A DNA stretch of 64,000 nt, from assembly GCA_963681505.1 (NCBI GenBank), contig OY811976.1, positions 10,389,845 through 10,453,844 on the forward strand. Direction: 5' to 3'. The number at the start of each line of letters is the position of its first letter. Within the stretch, counting starts at the first letter, position 1. Origin of the DNA: Eunapius fragilis. Its lineage: Eukaryota > Porifera > Demospongiae > Spongillida > Spongillidae. Under the pieces are notes generated by a model. That model was given only the letters and a program-made list of their open reading frames with translations, made no database searches and was not told the DNA's origin. This document shows, piece by piece, positions 10,655-20,601 of the stretch. A program made the position numbers and the translations under genes.

Positions 10655-11615
10655 TCAACCAACTAAGTAGAGGTCTGAGACTTTAGCACGGGAACCTGCC
10701 CTTGCAAGAAATGCTCTGGCATTCGAGCGCACAAGGGAAAGGTTTAGTCTGGAATAAATGCTGTCCAGAGTGGTGGAGGTGGAGGAGTTAACCTGGACTG
10801 AAAGGCGGGAAGCAAGTTTCTTGAATGTGTTAGAGGCTAGTTGGCCCCAGGCCCCGAATGATTCAACAACAAGGGGTATGCAACTCCAGCCTAGTTCTTC
10901 ACAGATCCCTGAATTTGCTTGTATCTTTCGCTGTTCTGTGGCAAAAACTGCAGAGCCTGCTGTGTGTCCCGCTTCGGAAACTATGTCAGGTTTAAGCGGA
11001 GACGACACAGATAAGTCGAACGCAGCAGGTTTGCCATTGATGCCCCAGTTGTTGACTAGTATGTCTGCAGGTCTAGATTGTTTCTGGTCATGGCCAAGAC
11101 CACTGCCAGCTTCCAACTTAGGGTTGTATAGAGAGGTTGCAGTGTCATCCCGGGAAGAGCGGCGGCCATGTTTTTTGGTGTCCCGAGTTCTGTTACAGGT
11201 TGTAAATAATCTGTTACAGATTGGAAACATTCTGTAACAGACTGGAGACACCAAAAAACATGGCCGCCGCTCTTCCCGGGATGACACTGCAACCTCTCTA
11301 TAAGGCTCTCTTGAAGAGGTGATGCAAGGTGTCGCGAAGGTGGTTGTGACGCGCAATTACATCACTACCCCTCTTGCAGGTTAGGGCGTGGTGAGCCTCA
11401 AGGGCTTTGGTTGGGCAAAGGGCACACACAGAGCCAGGCTCACATAGCTGAATACCAAGCCACCATTTGATGGCAAATTGACATTCGGATGGTGTTAAAT
11501 GCAAGCCTAAGGCCGGTGATGGGGTAACGCGCAACCAAGAGCTAGCATGTGGGGATGAGACGGAAAGAAGTCGGGCTCGGTCAGCCAGGGTGCTGCATTG
11601 TTTACATATACACAA
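10655..11615 (-). pseudogene. LINE-type reverse transcriptase C-terminal region, split by a MITE
   Basis: The upstream piece (11,615-11,299) reads SVSSPHASSWLRVTPSP and CALCPTKALEAHHALTCKRG, a Cys/His cluster followed by DVIARHNHLRD. The downstream piece (about 11,128-10,655) reads RPADILVNNWG, GKPAAFDLSVSSPL, LGWSCIPLVVESFGAWG and RLNLSLVRSNARAFLAR. This order is the C-terminal block shared by many animal non-LTR retrotransposon ORF2 proteins. The two halves are separated by the 168-bp MITE at 11,131-11,298. Removing it with one TA restores the frame, so the LINE was there first. No endonuclease or polymerase core is present. A second foldback element overlaps the 5' edge at 11,604. Confidence 0.8.
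11131..11298. mobile_element. 168-bp MITE with 52-bp inverted arms and TA target site, copy 1
   Basis: Arms 11,131-11,182 and 11,247-11,298 are inverted copies, beginning GAGAGGTTGCAGTGTC and containing CCCGGGAAGAGCGGC and CCATGTTTTTTGG. TA flanks both sides (11,129-11,130 and 11,299-11,300), as expected of Tc1/mariner-type MITEs. The spacer has three CTGTTACAG-like phrases. It interrupts the LINE reading frame. An inverted second copy is at 24,464-24,630. Confidence 0.95.
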
Positions 11616-11815
11616 CCAATTCTTGAAACGCCGTGACGTGAGCGGTACCCAACTTTGGCGTAACGTTAGCGTATACTGGCCCGTAACAGTGCAAGTAAAT
11701 GAATAATGATACGTTATTCATTTAACAGGGCTATTACGGTCCCGTTTACGCTAACGTTACGTCAAAGTTGGGTACCGCTCACGTTACGGGCGTGATAAGA
11801 ATTGGTTGTGTATGT
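11604..11815. mobile_element. 212-bp foldback element with ~70-bp arms
   Basis: The left arm (11,604-11,673) starts ACATATACACAACCAATTC and contains GAGCGGTACCCAACTTTGG and GTAACGTTAGCG. The right arm (11,747-11,815) is its inverted complement with a few mismatches. The spacer is itself partly palindromic (AAATGAATAA..TTATTCATTT). There is no ORF. It abuts the 5' end of the LINE fragment. Confidence 0.88.
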
Positions 11816-12185
11816 GCCACTTATGTTACGTAACTGTATCATAAAATACAATTTGGCTGTGTACGATTGCGCATGCGTAGGTATAATAGAGACATGTGAA
11901 CGAGGTAAGCTGTAATGGCTCTGAAAATAGCTCTGAAGATATGCCATGAATCGGTTCAATTCGCTCCTCCGAGGTGGGCTATTGGAATATGAGGATTAAG
12001 TTGTAGACGTTCGCGTTTTTCTAACAGAGTACTGTTTATAGTACCGCCATGTTAACATACCCTCTCTCCGCCCTTCTGCCTTTAGATTTAGAAAATCCCG
12101 GATACAGCAGTGGGAATTAACCAGATAATATACACCATCGCCTGGGTACTCAGTATGGACCGCTTCGGGAACCTCGCAGTGGAAT
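11816..12185. other. Gene-free spacer
   Basis: No protein-like ORF and no clear repeat. Confidence 0.45.
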
Positions 12186-12275
12186 AGTGAGTTGGGGAAA
12201 GAGGAGGGAAAGTGGAGGGAAAGAGGAGGGAAAGAGGAGGGAAAGAGGAGGGAAAGAGGAGGGAAAGAGGAGGGG
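12186..12275. repeat. 11-bp purine minisatellite (GGGAAAGAGGA)n
   Basis: About seven head-to-tail copies of GGGAAAGAGGA, giving strict purine/pyrimidine strand asymmetry. The Ser/Leu/Phe/Pro ORF on the minus strand is an artefact of the repeat. Confidence 0.92.
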
Positions 12276-12286
12276 GTAATATGTAG

Positions 12287-12620
12287 GGTGAGAAAGAACG
12301 CTGAAAGAGTACATAGTGCATGTATAAGGGATCAACGTGTCTCAAGTAGTTATAATTAATATTCGCCTCTCCCAATGGTTCAAAGGTTGAATTGCAGAAT
12401 CCATTTTTCTCCTTAGAGCAATATACAACATTTTGTAACAAGTCCTGTCTGACTCCTGTGGCTGTATTTTTAAAGTAAACATGCCTTCCCATGTGTTCTC
12501 TCCTGCCCACTGTGAGCTTCTTCCCCCTACTTGTAGAACCATTCAATTGTTTCTCCTGAATCCATTCTTGTCTTCTGAACAAAATGTATCCACTTTTGTA
12601 GTAAGTCCTGTGTGTGGTGA
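12287..12620. repeat. Dispersed repeat also found at 17.5 and 19.98 kb
   Basis: Shares GGGTGAGAAAGAACGCTGAA, ACATAGTGCATGTATAAGGG, TTCGCCTCTCCC and ATATACAACATTTT in the same order with 17,506-17,700 and 19,983-20,177. Internally, two related segments around AACA.TTTTGTA.CAAGTCCTGTCTG and AAAATGTATCC..GTCCTGTGTG hint at an inverted substructure. No gene recognised. Confidence 0.75.
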
Positions 12621-12888
12621 CTTCAGTGAGCCGTGTATTGTAATCATGTTAGTGTTCAGAGGGACCAGATGTTGGTGTATCAGGAGAGGTCCTGTTGTAC
12701 TTTTAAACATGGTTATTAAAACTGGTAGAACAATTGTAGATAACATCCGTGTGGAGCCAATACTTCGCAGTCATAGCCACATATGGTAAGGATGTATTCA
12801 GGGCAGTACGAGAAGTAAATATTTTTGTATGTATATAATTAGTGTTCTGTGATACAAGTTACAGAAAGCGTTAAAATTAGTTCTTTGT

Positions 12889-13190
12889 TATTCACTAGCT
12901 AGCAGTTAGTAAATAGAACCTTGGAACATGTGCAATGAATGGATTAAACAAGGCAATACCACTACAAGCATAAACATGTGGCATCACTTGAAGGATCAGA
13001 ATGGTTTGGAACCGGAAGTGATGTCATTAATCAAGTGAGTGGAAAAATAATGTCCATGGTAAAACCTTCTGGCCTTCGTTCATTCTTTTTCGACTCATAA
13101 TTGTAGTGGTATTGCCTTGTCGTTTAATCCACTCATTGCACGTGGCAATCCATCCAAGGTTTCATTTACTAACTCCCTCGCTTGTGAATA
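12889..13190. mobile_element. 302-bp foldback element with ~80-bp arms
   Basis: The left arm 12,889-12,964 (TATTCACTAGC, GTTAGTAAATAGAACCTTGG, GGATTAAACAAGGCAATACC) is matched inverted at 13,104-13,190. The right arm has a few small insertions. The roughly 140-bp spacer has no ORF. I cannot assign a target duplication with confidence. Confidence 0.85.
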
Positions 13191-13740
13191 ACAAAAAACC
13201 ACCACACGTCATTTTTGTGCTCCTAGCTGTTCATTTGTACTTAACTAGATCACTTGGTAAGGGGTTGAAAATTGGCTTTCCCTTCCATTGCTGAATACCT
13301 AATTTAATCTCGATCAATAACCGTGGTCAAATTCTATCACGACGGTTTCATTGGTGAAGTATTACCTTTCCCACATAAACCTTTCACCTCTAACGCCACC
13401 CCACCATCTTCACATCAATAAGGCCCGCAAAAGTATAACCCTAATTACAGTGAGTGCTCACAAATAAGTACTTAGTCATACGACCATCAAATTTTCTTAT
13501 GGAAAGCTGGTGGCGTATATATATTTCATTATCATGTCTATATATACCAAGCCAGGACGCTGGCCCAGGCTTGGGTCCCTGAGTTAGAAGGTCAGGCCCG
13601 GTAGGGGACTGCCCAAGGTTTACCCCCCACATCCCGCGCAACGATAAGGTAAATAGTGAGAACATACACGTAGGGGCTACACAAGTGGTGAGAATGCAAC
13701 ATCAATACACAAAGATCGCATAATCTGGGTATCCCAAATA
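13191..13740. other. Gene-free spacer
   Basis: No recognised protein or strong repeat. It may include the 3' untranslated part of the DIRS-like relic that ends at 13,741. Confidence 0.4.
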
Positions 13741-13977
13741 CTAGACCCTTACCATCTCTGCTGCCGCTGTGGTGTGAGAAGGGGTGAATTGTACGTATGC
13801 TTGAAAAGCCTTGCTCCACCAGCGACCCAGTTGCATAATCTTGCTTTCAGAAAATCCTGCCTTGGCAGCGGCTGTTGCAGCACCGATTCGGAAGCTATGA
13901 GTGTTGTACTTCCTAGAGTTGAGGCCTGCCTATCTTACGTAGGTGGTAGCGCAGTAAGGCCCAAGAGGCCTTGGCAG
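13741..13977 (-). pseudogene. Tyrosine recombinase C-terminal fragment (DIRS/Ngaro-type)
   Basis: The minus-strand frame carries YNTHSFRIGAATAAAKAGF, then IMQLGRWWSKAFQAYVQF, then a stop at 13,741. The HxxR box (HSFR), the LGRW box and a following Tyr in AYVQF are the C-terminal catalytic layout of tyrosine recombinases of the kind DIRS-like retrotransposons and Cryptons carry. An in-frame TAG at 13,930-13,932 precedes the conserved block, and the N-terminal Arg box is not visible. The Gag-like relic just upstream favours a DIRS/Ngaro-like retroelement. The 13,978-14,042 gap leaves no room for RT and RNase H, so the copy is internally deleted. Confidence 0.75.
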
Positions 13978-14042
13978 TTAGGGGTGAGCCATACCTGAAT
14001 TGGAACAGGAAGCGGAATCTGGTAGGCACGCACTCTTCAGGT

Positions 14043-15184
14043 TCATTGCTCAAACTGGGCAGCACTTATCCCTACTACAGGCAATAGAGATGAGAGCCCC
14101 TTTTCCCCATTGGACGGTCTGATGTTGATTGTGATTGTCGCATGCTCCACTAGCTTGATGGTGGGTCCTTGCCTGCCGATCTGAAAGGACAGCCGGGTAG
14201 TGCACCACACCAGAATGTCCTCCTTTATCTGATCCCAAGGGATGAGGTTGGCTTTATCCCTAGCGACTGCTTGTCGGAAGGTGTTGTCATATTTGACGCA
14301 GACACCTGCTGGGTAGGAGGTGAACAGCTGGGTGGTGATGACCTGATATTTCACCAGCTGTGGTGCAGTCTGGGGAGCAGTCTGTACCCATATAGCCAGG
14401 AATACATTCCAGGCCTCCATCCATGACGGGAAATCGACTACATGCCTTTTGCTCGCCTTGGTCTCCCTTCCCCGTTTCCCCTGCACCTGAAGGGCATTAG
14501 GACCTTCCTCCACCCCGGGACCCAATAGTCAACCAAATTCAATCTTCTTAACTATTCTTTTGGCTGGTGTGGTCAAGCATGTAGCGAATGGGGAGACTAG
14601 GAACTTCTCGAGGTTGCTAGACCGGCGGTGGCGACGACTGCGGCGGTGTCCACGCCTAGACCGCCCCGAGGAGGAGGAGGAAAAGCTCAAATTGGCTGCT
14701 CTGAGCCTTGAGTGGTGGGAGTGGGACGCTCTTGAGCGGCCAGGGGGAGACCGTGCTTTTCCCATGTGGAGAAGTCCCTCAGCGCGGCGGTGGGGTGGAA
14801 TCCTGACTTGGTCCAGCTCGCGGGCAGGTGTGGCAGTGGAGACAGCTCTGCGGCGACCTGCTTGAGCTCTGGGTCAGAGAGGCGCTTGACGACGCACTGG
14901 AGTCGGACCAAATCCGGTTAAGGGAAGGACGTGCACCACGTTTCTGCGCGATGCTACTCGCAACTGACGAGCTGCGGCTCGACCGGTGTTTATGGTTGGA
15001 GGAGTCCTTCGTGGAGTAGCCGGTATTTTGGCTGTCGGGAGAGTTGCTCCGATCGTCTGGGTGCTCGCTCACCATGTACCATAGCCTTCTTGTTGCACGT
15101 GGAGACTAGGTTGGTCTGGTGGAGAAGAAGCTGCAAGACTTCCACTGATAGATGCATTAGGGACTTGCGTCTCTCCTCGGACAT
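14043..15184 (-). pseudogene. Gag-like ORF of a DIRS-type element, frameshifted
   Basis: Reading down the minus strand: an N-terminal segment near 15,184 (EERRKSLMHLSVEVLQLLL, then NKKAMV) has the look of a SAP-like DNA-binding helix pair. A Ser/Arg/His-rich low-complexity region follows in a second frame (14,779-15,075 and 14,529-14,765, ending SSNLEKFLVSPF). A third frame (14,043-14,525) has VVDFPSWMEAWNVFLAIWV, LVKYQVITTQLFTSYPAG and KYDNTFRQAVARD. That last block is typical of Gag-like proteins encoded upstream of RT and tyrosine recombinase in DIRS/Ngaro elements of aquatic invertebrates (from memory). At least two frameshifts separate the parts. Confidence 0.65.
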
Positions 15185-15822
15185 AGCTTGGCAACGATGA
15201 TTGCGATGCGAACGATGATAACAGAAGGCAAGCTCTCCTGATAGATATATGTATGGTAGATATATGTATGGTCATGAAATTAATACAACCATCCATCACA
15301 CATCTCTCCCTTACCATCCATTACACACATCTCTCCCTAACCATCCATCACGCATCTCTCTCTCTATTATTATTACCTCCGGGTCATCTGCTGGAGCAAC
15401 AAAGAATGGCGAATCTTCATGTGGATATCTTTATCATGGAAAAAACATTGAGACAATTGAGACAATTTAGTACAATAACATTAACAGAATGTTGTATTGC
15501 AATACAAAATTAGCTAGTTAGGTTTAAAATACCAATTAACCATTTATCCTTGAGAACATTGGCAGCCCTGGGTGTGGGCTGGTGATCATATGTCTAGTGA
15601 CAACCTGTTTCCTAAGTCGACTGATGACAGAGATCAGCGTAACCCACTGTCATTCGTCACCCCTCATTCCCCATCACGATATTATTTGCCGCCATTATTT
15701 TTCATCCTTCCGCTAGAAAGACCTCGAGCTAAAAACGGCCTTCAAAATAGCACCTTTTTAATTACTGGTTACTTTTACATGCCATGTTTTCTAAATAGTA
15801 GTAAGGCGGGAGGGTTGTTATG
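15185..15822. repeat. Short 26-bp minisatellite and spacer
   Basis: Three direct copies of an approximately 26-bp unit (ACCATCCATCACACATCTC) lie at about 15,288-15,362, preceded by a doubled TAGATATATGTATGG at 15,241-15,271. The rest (15,366-15,822) shows no gene. Confidence 0.65.
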
Positions 15823-15942
15823 TATAGGCCTATATCAATTTTCAAGTATTTCTGTCACTCCTGTTTCTGTGCTTTTTCTACCACCTATTGGTCAATCCTA
15901 TATTCTAACAACTCTCTCGTTAGAGAATGTTTTTATTTACTT
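15823..15942. mobile_element. Single arm of the CAAGTAAATA foldback family
   Basis: Corresponds to the right arm of the element at 1368-1496 (AGGCCTATAT..CTGTCACTC..GGTCAATCCTAT..CTCTCTCGTTAGAG..TTTACTTG). The left arm is missing. The last 23 bases lie inside the 2,477-bp duplicated unit and reappear at 18,397-18,419. Confidence 0.85.
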
Positions 15943-16393
15943 GTAGATATATGTATGGTACTGGAAGGGAATACTGGTGTACTGAAAAGGAGACAGATCA
16001 AAAAAAAAGAAATACGTCTAGGTCAAGTAAATAGAATAGTGGTTTGTTAATGTGAATAGCGCTACAGGGTCTGAACGCAACATCGCTTTTCAATTGGATT
16101 ATCTTACTCTATGGCTCTAGGTCGGCTCAGCTTCTTCCTGTGCCCAATCTTGATCCAATCCCAGAAAGCGACTTCAATCAATTTTTGCAAATACTATTTA
16201 AATATTCTCCTTAAATTATTGCACCTAGAATTTAATGCACGTTTAATATTTGAAAATTGTTTTTCAAATGTTTGGGGACCAAACTTAACTTAACTTAATG
16301 GCATCAGAAAAAGAATGATGAATGCAACATGTATGCATCATAAATCCATCATGATGTGTATCTGTGACCAATACGACTGATGCTGATTCTTAC

Positions 16394-16464
16394 CTGGCAT
16401 GGTAAGTTCCATTACGAGCTTCCTTGTCTCTCTTATCAAGCGCAAGATGAAGGTCTTCAACAGT
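16394..16464 (-). CDS. Exon-like segment, unrecognised gene (copy 1)
   Basis: Bounded by an AG acceptor (TTTCACAG, just above 16,464) and a GTAAG donor (just below 16,394). The open frame reads TVEDLHLALDKRDKEARNG, a charged amphipathic helix. It follows the 72-bp exon at 16,572-16,643 on the same strand after an intron of 107 bp. Copy 2 is at 18,871-18,941. The family is not recognised. Confidence 0.45.
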
Positions 16465-16571
16465 CTGTGAAAGTATACAATATGTCATAATGCACCCACT
16501 CCATGTAAGCCACACCCAATCCATGTGAGCCACACCCACTCCCAGCAAGCAACACCTGTGCTCAGAAATAC

Positions 16572-16643
16572 CTTTTCCAAGCATCTGATGTCCTCCTTGA
16601 GGGACAGCAGCTCCTGGACTCTTTCCACCTTCTGCTCGACCTC
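16572..16643 (-). CDS. Coiled-coil exon of exactly 24 codons (copy 1)
   Basis: AG acceptor (TTAATAG) above, GT donor below, 72 bp. The frame reads EVEQKVERVQELLSLKED and ends LEK, with a clear heptad of V/L/I positions. A symmetric exon with a coiled-coil heptad is unlikely by chance. Copy 2 is at 19,049-19,120, with one substitution changing a residue near the end. The partner gene and function are unknown. Confidence 0.5.
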
Positions 16644-17171
16644 CTATTAAAGGCGATGGACCTTATTTGCTGGTAGCTTTGACAGGCCAGCTGATTATGC
16701 AACAAGCCAGCGGCCATCGAGTGAGGTCATGGCAGCGTGCTCATTGAGAGCAAGCTGCAGGCTTGCCATCTGCTGTGCTCACTGCCCATGCACTACGCCG
16801 TCCCGTCAGTGCGTCCACTGCAATCGCACTGGGGCATGTGTATGCATGCATGAGCTGGCAACTGCAAAGTGCGGGGGCCCATTACTCCTGTCTCATATGC
16901 GTGTCAGCCTCATATACCAGCCACACCCACATCTGTGCCCACCCAACCCCCCCCTCCCTAAAACCTGGATCCGCTGCTGTTCCCCCCATGCCCAATCTTG
17001 ATACAACCATTTCACGTTATTTATTTGAAGATTCGACGAATATTGTCACATTTGTGATTAAGTGCTGTTTTAATGCAACTAAATGACCTTTTGTAATTCT
17101 CGAGGCCAAACTTCACCTTAATGGCATCTGAAATGGAATGAATACAACATGTCCGTGGTTATGCATCTTAC

Positions 17172-17318
17172 TTTCCATTTCTTTCACCCTTTCCGGGTCC
17201 AACAGTTTGTAGGTCCTGCCACTGTACGACCGGACAGGGTAAAAATCGCTCAGTTGACATTTCCCTCTTGAGATAGTTTGGATGGCAATCGTGTCATCGG
17301 CAAGAGCCATAAAATCGT
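17172..17318 (-). CDS. 147-bp exon with the GRTYKLLDPERVKEM motif (copy 1)
   Basis: An AG acceptor (GATTCAG) and a GTAAG donor enclose 49 codons reading DFMALADDTIAIQTISRG, KCQLSDFYPVRSYSG and RTYKLLDPERVKEMES. The motif R-x-Y-x-G-R-T-Y-x-L-L-D-P-D/E-R recurs in this neighbourhood: as a shorter piece at about 17,455-17,500 (GRTYELLDPDRVKEF), in copy 2 at 19,649-19,795, in opposite orientation at about 21,115-21,170, and at about 21,550-21,680. I know no domain of this sequence. It is either an exon family of a local gene or part of an unknown mobile element. Confidence 0.5.
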
Positions 17319-18016
17319 CTGAATCGTCATGTGGGTATCTTGGGTATCTTAGCATGAAAACAACATTGAGACAATATAGTGTAATAACATATTGCAATAT
17401 TAAACAGAATGTTGTATAGCAATGTAAAATTAGTTTGGTTTTAAATTCTTTTACCCTGTCTGGGTCCAGCAGTTCATATGTCCTGCCACCAGAAAGAGGT
17501 AGAGGGTGAGAAAGAACGCTGAAAATTAGTACATAGTGCATGTATAAGGGAACCACCTGCCTGAGTGGTTTTAATTAACCTTCGCCTCTCCCGATAGTTC
17601 AAAGGTTTAATTGCTTCTCCAGAGTCCATTCTTAGAACAATATACAACATTTTATGTATGAAGTCCTGTCCGACTCCTGCACAAAATCTTTGCTATCGTC
17701 ATGTGGGTATCTTACCCTTGTGTGGGGTTGAAGTCTCAGGAGGGTGATGCTTCCACTTGTACATAATGAATGCAAGCCTCACATTACATTATTTTTTTGG
17801 CCTTGGTCTTGTTGCATTTATTGTTCAATGCGCGTCTTATTTCTGGCAGAGATTTTTCAATTTCCCCATTTTGCCAAACTGATGTATCAGGTCATCTGAA
17901 AATGAACGAGTATTTTATGTCGCTTCTAGGTCCTGCCCGCCGAGCCTACAGCGTTCCATGCAGCTCAATCTAACCTCGAGGTCTGCAGGTGTTTTAACCA
18001 CACAGGGGAGATGCCT

Positions 18017-18130
18017 CTAGTCCCTGCATCACGTTGCATGCAGGGGCACACCCAATGCAGCAGCAGCCACGCATAGTGGCTGTAGTGGGGGCATGGCATG
18101 AGAGCTGTCCTCGCATTCGTTCTCTCATGC
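18017..18130 (-). promoter_or_regulatory. Three successive hairpins at and after the stop codon (copy 1)
   Basis: In minus-strand order: GCATGAGAG/CTCTCATGC (18,096-18,130, containing the stop), CAGCCAC/GTGGCTG with a 5-base loop (about 18,065-18,083), and CCCTGCAT/ATGCAGGG (about 18,021-18,045). Copy 2 repeats the first at 20,573-20,607; one substitution falls in the second. These could be RNA 3'-end structures. The role is inferred only. Confidence 0.6.
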
Positions 18131-18394
18131 AGCTAGCCATACCTGGCTCGAACTAACATTTTGGGCTTGATTGTTTCCGGCATACCATCCTGGTTCTGTG
18201 CGGGGTCTCCCTTGGTTGTTTGTGTCTTTCCATCTGAGGCTCATAAGGGGTCTTATGAACTCATCCTGGCCCTTCCATCCTGCTTGCCTTCTACCATATC
18301 TCTCCCACCCATCTCTACCTCCCTGGCTGTAGTTTCCTTGTCTTCCGTAATTCACTGTGTAATCACCAACAATTCGGAGCAGACCAAGGAACAA
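18125..18394 (-). CDS. Trp/Arg/Gly/Asn-rich C-terminal ORF ending in a hairpin (copy 1)
   Basis: About 75 codons follow a possible acceptor (GATTACACAG near 18,350): NYGRQGNYSQGGRDGWERY, GRRQAGWKGQDEF, then RTEPGWYAGNNQAQNVS and a stop. In copy 2 (20,602) the end reads QNVSWSQIWLAA. The composition and the NVSW-x-Q-x-W tail recall the end of the ORF at 49,301 (NVSWTQHWRDHHF), so the two may be related RNA-binding Gag-like tails. The TGA stop lies inside a 9-bp hairpin stem (18,096-18,130). The N-terminus is cut by the duplication junction. Confidence 0.45.
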   Translation of the reverse strand: MFLGLLRIVGDYTVNYGRQGNYSQGGRDGWERYGRRQAGWKGQDEFIRPLMSLRWKDTNNQGRPRTEPGWYAGNNQAQNVSSSQVWLAA

Positions 18395-18870
18395 AGTTAG
18401 AGAATGTTTTTATTTACTTGTAGATATATGTATGGTACTGGAAGGGAATACTGGTGTACTGAAAAGGAGACAGATCAAAAAAAAAGAAATACGTCTAGGT
18501 CAAGTAAATAGAATAGTGGTTTGTTAATGTGAATAGCGCTACAGGGTCTGAACGCAACATCGCTTTTCAATTGGATTATCTTACTCTATGGCTCTAGGTC
18601 GGCTCAGCTTCTTCCTGTGCCCAATCTTGATCCAATCCCATAAAGCGACTTCAATCAATTTTTGCAAATACTATTTAAATATTCTCCTTAAATTATTGCA
18701 CCTAGAATTTAATGCACGTTTAATATTTGAAAATTGTTTTTCAAATGTTTGGGGACCAAACTTAACTTAACTTAATGGCATCAGAAAAAGAATGATGAAT
18801 GCAACATGTATGCATCATAAATCCATCATGATGTGTATCTGTGACCAATACGACTGATGCTGATTCTTAC

Positions 18871-18941
18871 CTGGCATGGTAAGTTCCATTACGAGCTTCC
18901 TTGTCTCTCTTATCAAGCGCAAGATGAAGGTCTTCAACAGT
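18871..18941 (-). CDS. Exon-like segment (copy 2 of 16,394-16,464)
   Basis: Same acceptor, donor and frame (TVEDLHLALDKRDKEARNG) as copy 1, and no disabling change. Confidence 0.45.
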
Positions 18942-19048
18942 CTGTGAAAGTATACAATATGTCATAATGCACCCACTCCATGTAAGCCACACCCAATCCA
19001 TGTGAGCCACACCCACTCCCAGCAAGCAACACCTGTGCTCAGAAATAC

Positions 19049-19120
19049 CTTTTCCAAGCCTCTGATGTCCTCCTTGAGGGACAGCAGCTCCTGGACTCTT
19101 TTCACCTTCTGCTCGACCTC
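19049..19120 (-). CDS. Coiled-coil exon (copy 2 of 16,572-16,643)
   Basis: Same splice signals and 24-codon length as copy 1, with the heptad pattern preserved. Both substitutions relative to copy 1 change residues without breaking the frame. Confidence 0.48.
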
Positions 19121-19648
19121 CTATTAAAGGCGATGGACCTTATTTGCTGGTAGCTTTGACAGGCCAGCTGATTATGCAACAAGCCAGCGGCCATCGAGTG
19201 AGGTCATGGCAGCGTGCTCATTGAGAGCAAGCTGCAGGCTTGCCATCTGCTGTGCTCACTGCCCATGCACTACGCCGTCCCGTCAGTGCGTCCACTGCAA
19301 TCGCACTGGGGCATGTGTATGCATGCATGAGCTGGCAACTGCAAAGTGCGGGGGCCCATTACTCCTGTCTCATATGCGTGTAAGCCTCATATACCAGCCA
19401 CACCCACATCTGTGCCCACCCAACCCCCCCCTCCCTAAAACCTGGATCCGCTGCTGTTCCTCCCATGCCCAATCTTGATACAACCATTTCACGTTATTTA
19501 TTTGAAGATTCGACGAATATTGTCACATTTGTGATTAAGTGCTGTTTTAATGTCACTAAATGACCTTTTGTAATTCTCGAGGCCAAACTTCACCTTAATG
19601 GCATCTGATATGGAATGAATACAACATGTCCGTGGTTATGCATCTTAC

Positions 19649-19795
19649 TTTCCATTTCTTGCACCCTTTCCGGGTCCAACAGTTTGTAGGTCCTGCCACT
19701 GTACGACCGGACAGGGTAAAAATCGCTCAGTTGACATTTTCCTCTTGAGATAGTTTGGATGGCAATCGTGTCATCGGCAAGAGCCATAAAATCGT
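19649..19795 (-). CDS. LLDPER-motif exon (copy 2 of 17,172-17,318)
   Basis: Same 147-bp length and splice signals. The end reads LLDPERVQEMES instead of LLDPERVKEMES, a single K-to-Q change, so the reading frame has survived duplication. Confidence 0.5.
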
Positions 19796-20601
19796 CTGAA
19801 TCGTCATGTGGGTATCTTGGGTATCTTAGCATGAAAACAACATTGAGACAATATAGTATAATAACATATTGCAATATTAAACAGAATGTTGTATAGCAAT
19901 GTAAAATTAGTTTGGTTTTAAATTCTTTCACCCTGTCTGGGTCCAGCAGTTCATATGTCCTGCCACCAGAAAGAGGTAGAGGGTGAGAAAGAACGCTGAA
20001 AATTAGTACATAGTGCATGTATAAGGGAACCACCTGCCTGAGTGGTTTTAATTAACCTTCGCCTCTCCCGATAGTTCAAAGGTTTAATTGCTTCTCCAGA
20101 GTCCATTCTTAGAACAATATACAACATTTTGTGTATGAAGTCCTGTCCGACTCCTGCACAAAATCTTTGCTATCGTCATGTGGGTATCTTACCCTTGTGT
20201 GGGGTTGAAGTCTCAGGAGGGTGATGCTTCCACTTGTACATAATGAATGCAAGCCTCACATTACATTATTTTTTTGGCCTTGGTCTTGTTGCATTTATTG
20301 TTCAATGCGCGTCTTATTTCTGGCAGAGCTTTTTCAATTTCCCCATTTTGCCAAACTGATGTATCAGGTCATCTGAAAATGAACGAGAATTTTATGTCGC
20401 TTCTAGGTCCTGCCCGCCGAGCCTACAGCGTTCCATGCAGCTCAATCTAACCTCGAGGTCTGCAGGTGTTTTAACCACACAGGGGAGATGCCTCTAGTCC
20501 CTGCATCACGTTGCATGCAGGGGCACACCCAATGCAGCAGCAACCACGCATAGTGGCTGTAGTGGGGGCATGGCATGAGAGCTGTCCTCGCATTCGTTCT
20601 C

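Larger units (their letters stand above)
15920..18396. repeat. 2,477-bp tandem duplication, copy 1
   Basis: The whole segment is repeated at 18,397-20,873 with a constant offset of 2,477 bp and only scattered substitutions, so the duplication is recent. The left boundary falls at TTAGAGAATG in the end of a foldback element. The unit carries the exon-like pieces and the Trp/Arg/Gly-rich ORF listed separately, and a dispersed repeat at 17,506-17,700. A CCTGGATCCGCTGCTG end at 16,970-16,985 resembles the TIR of the G-rich elements. Confidence 0.95.
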
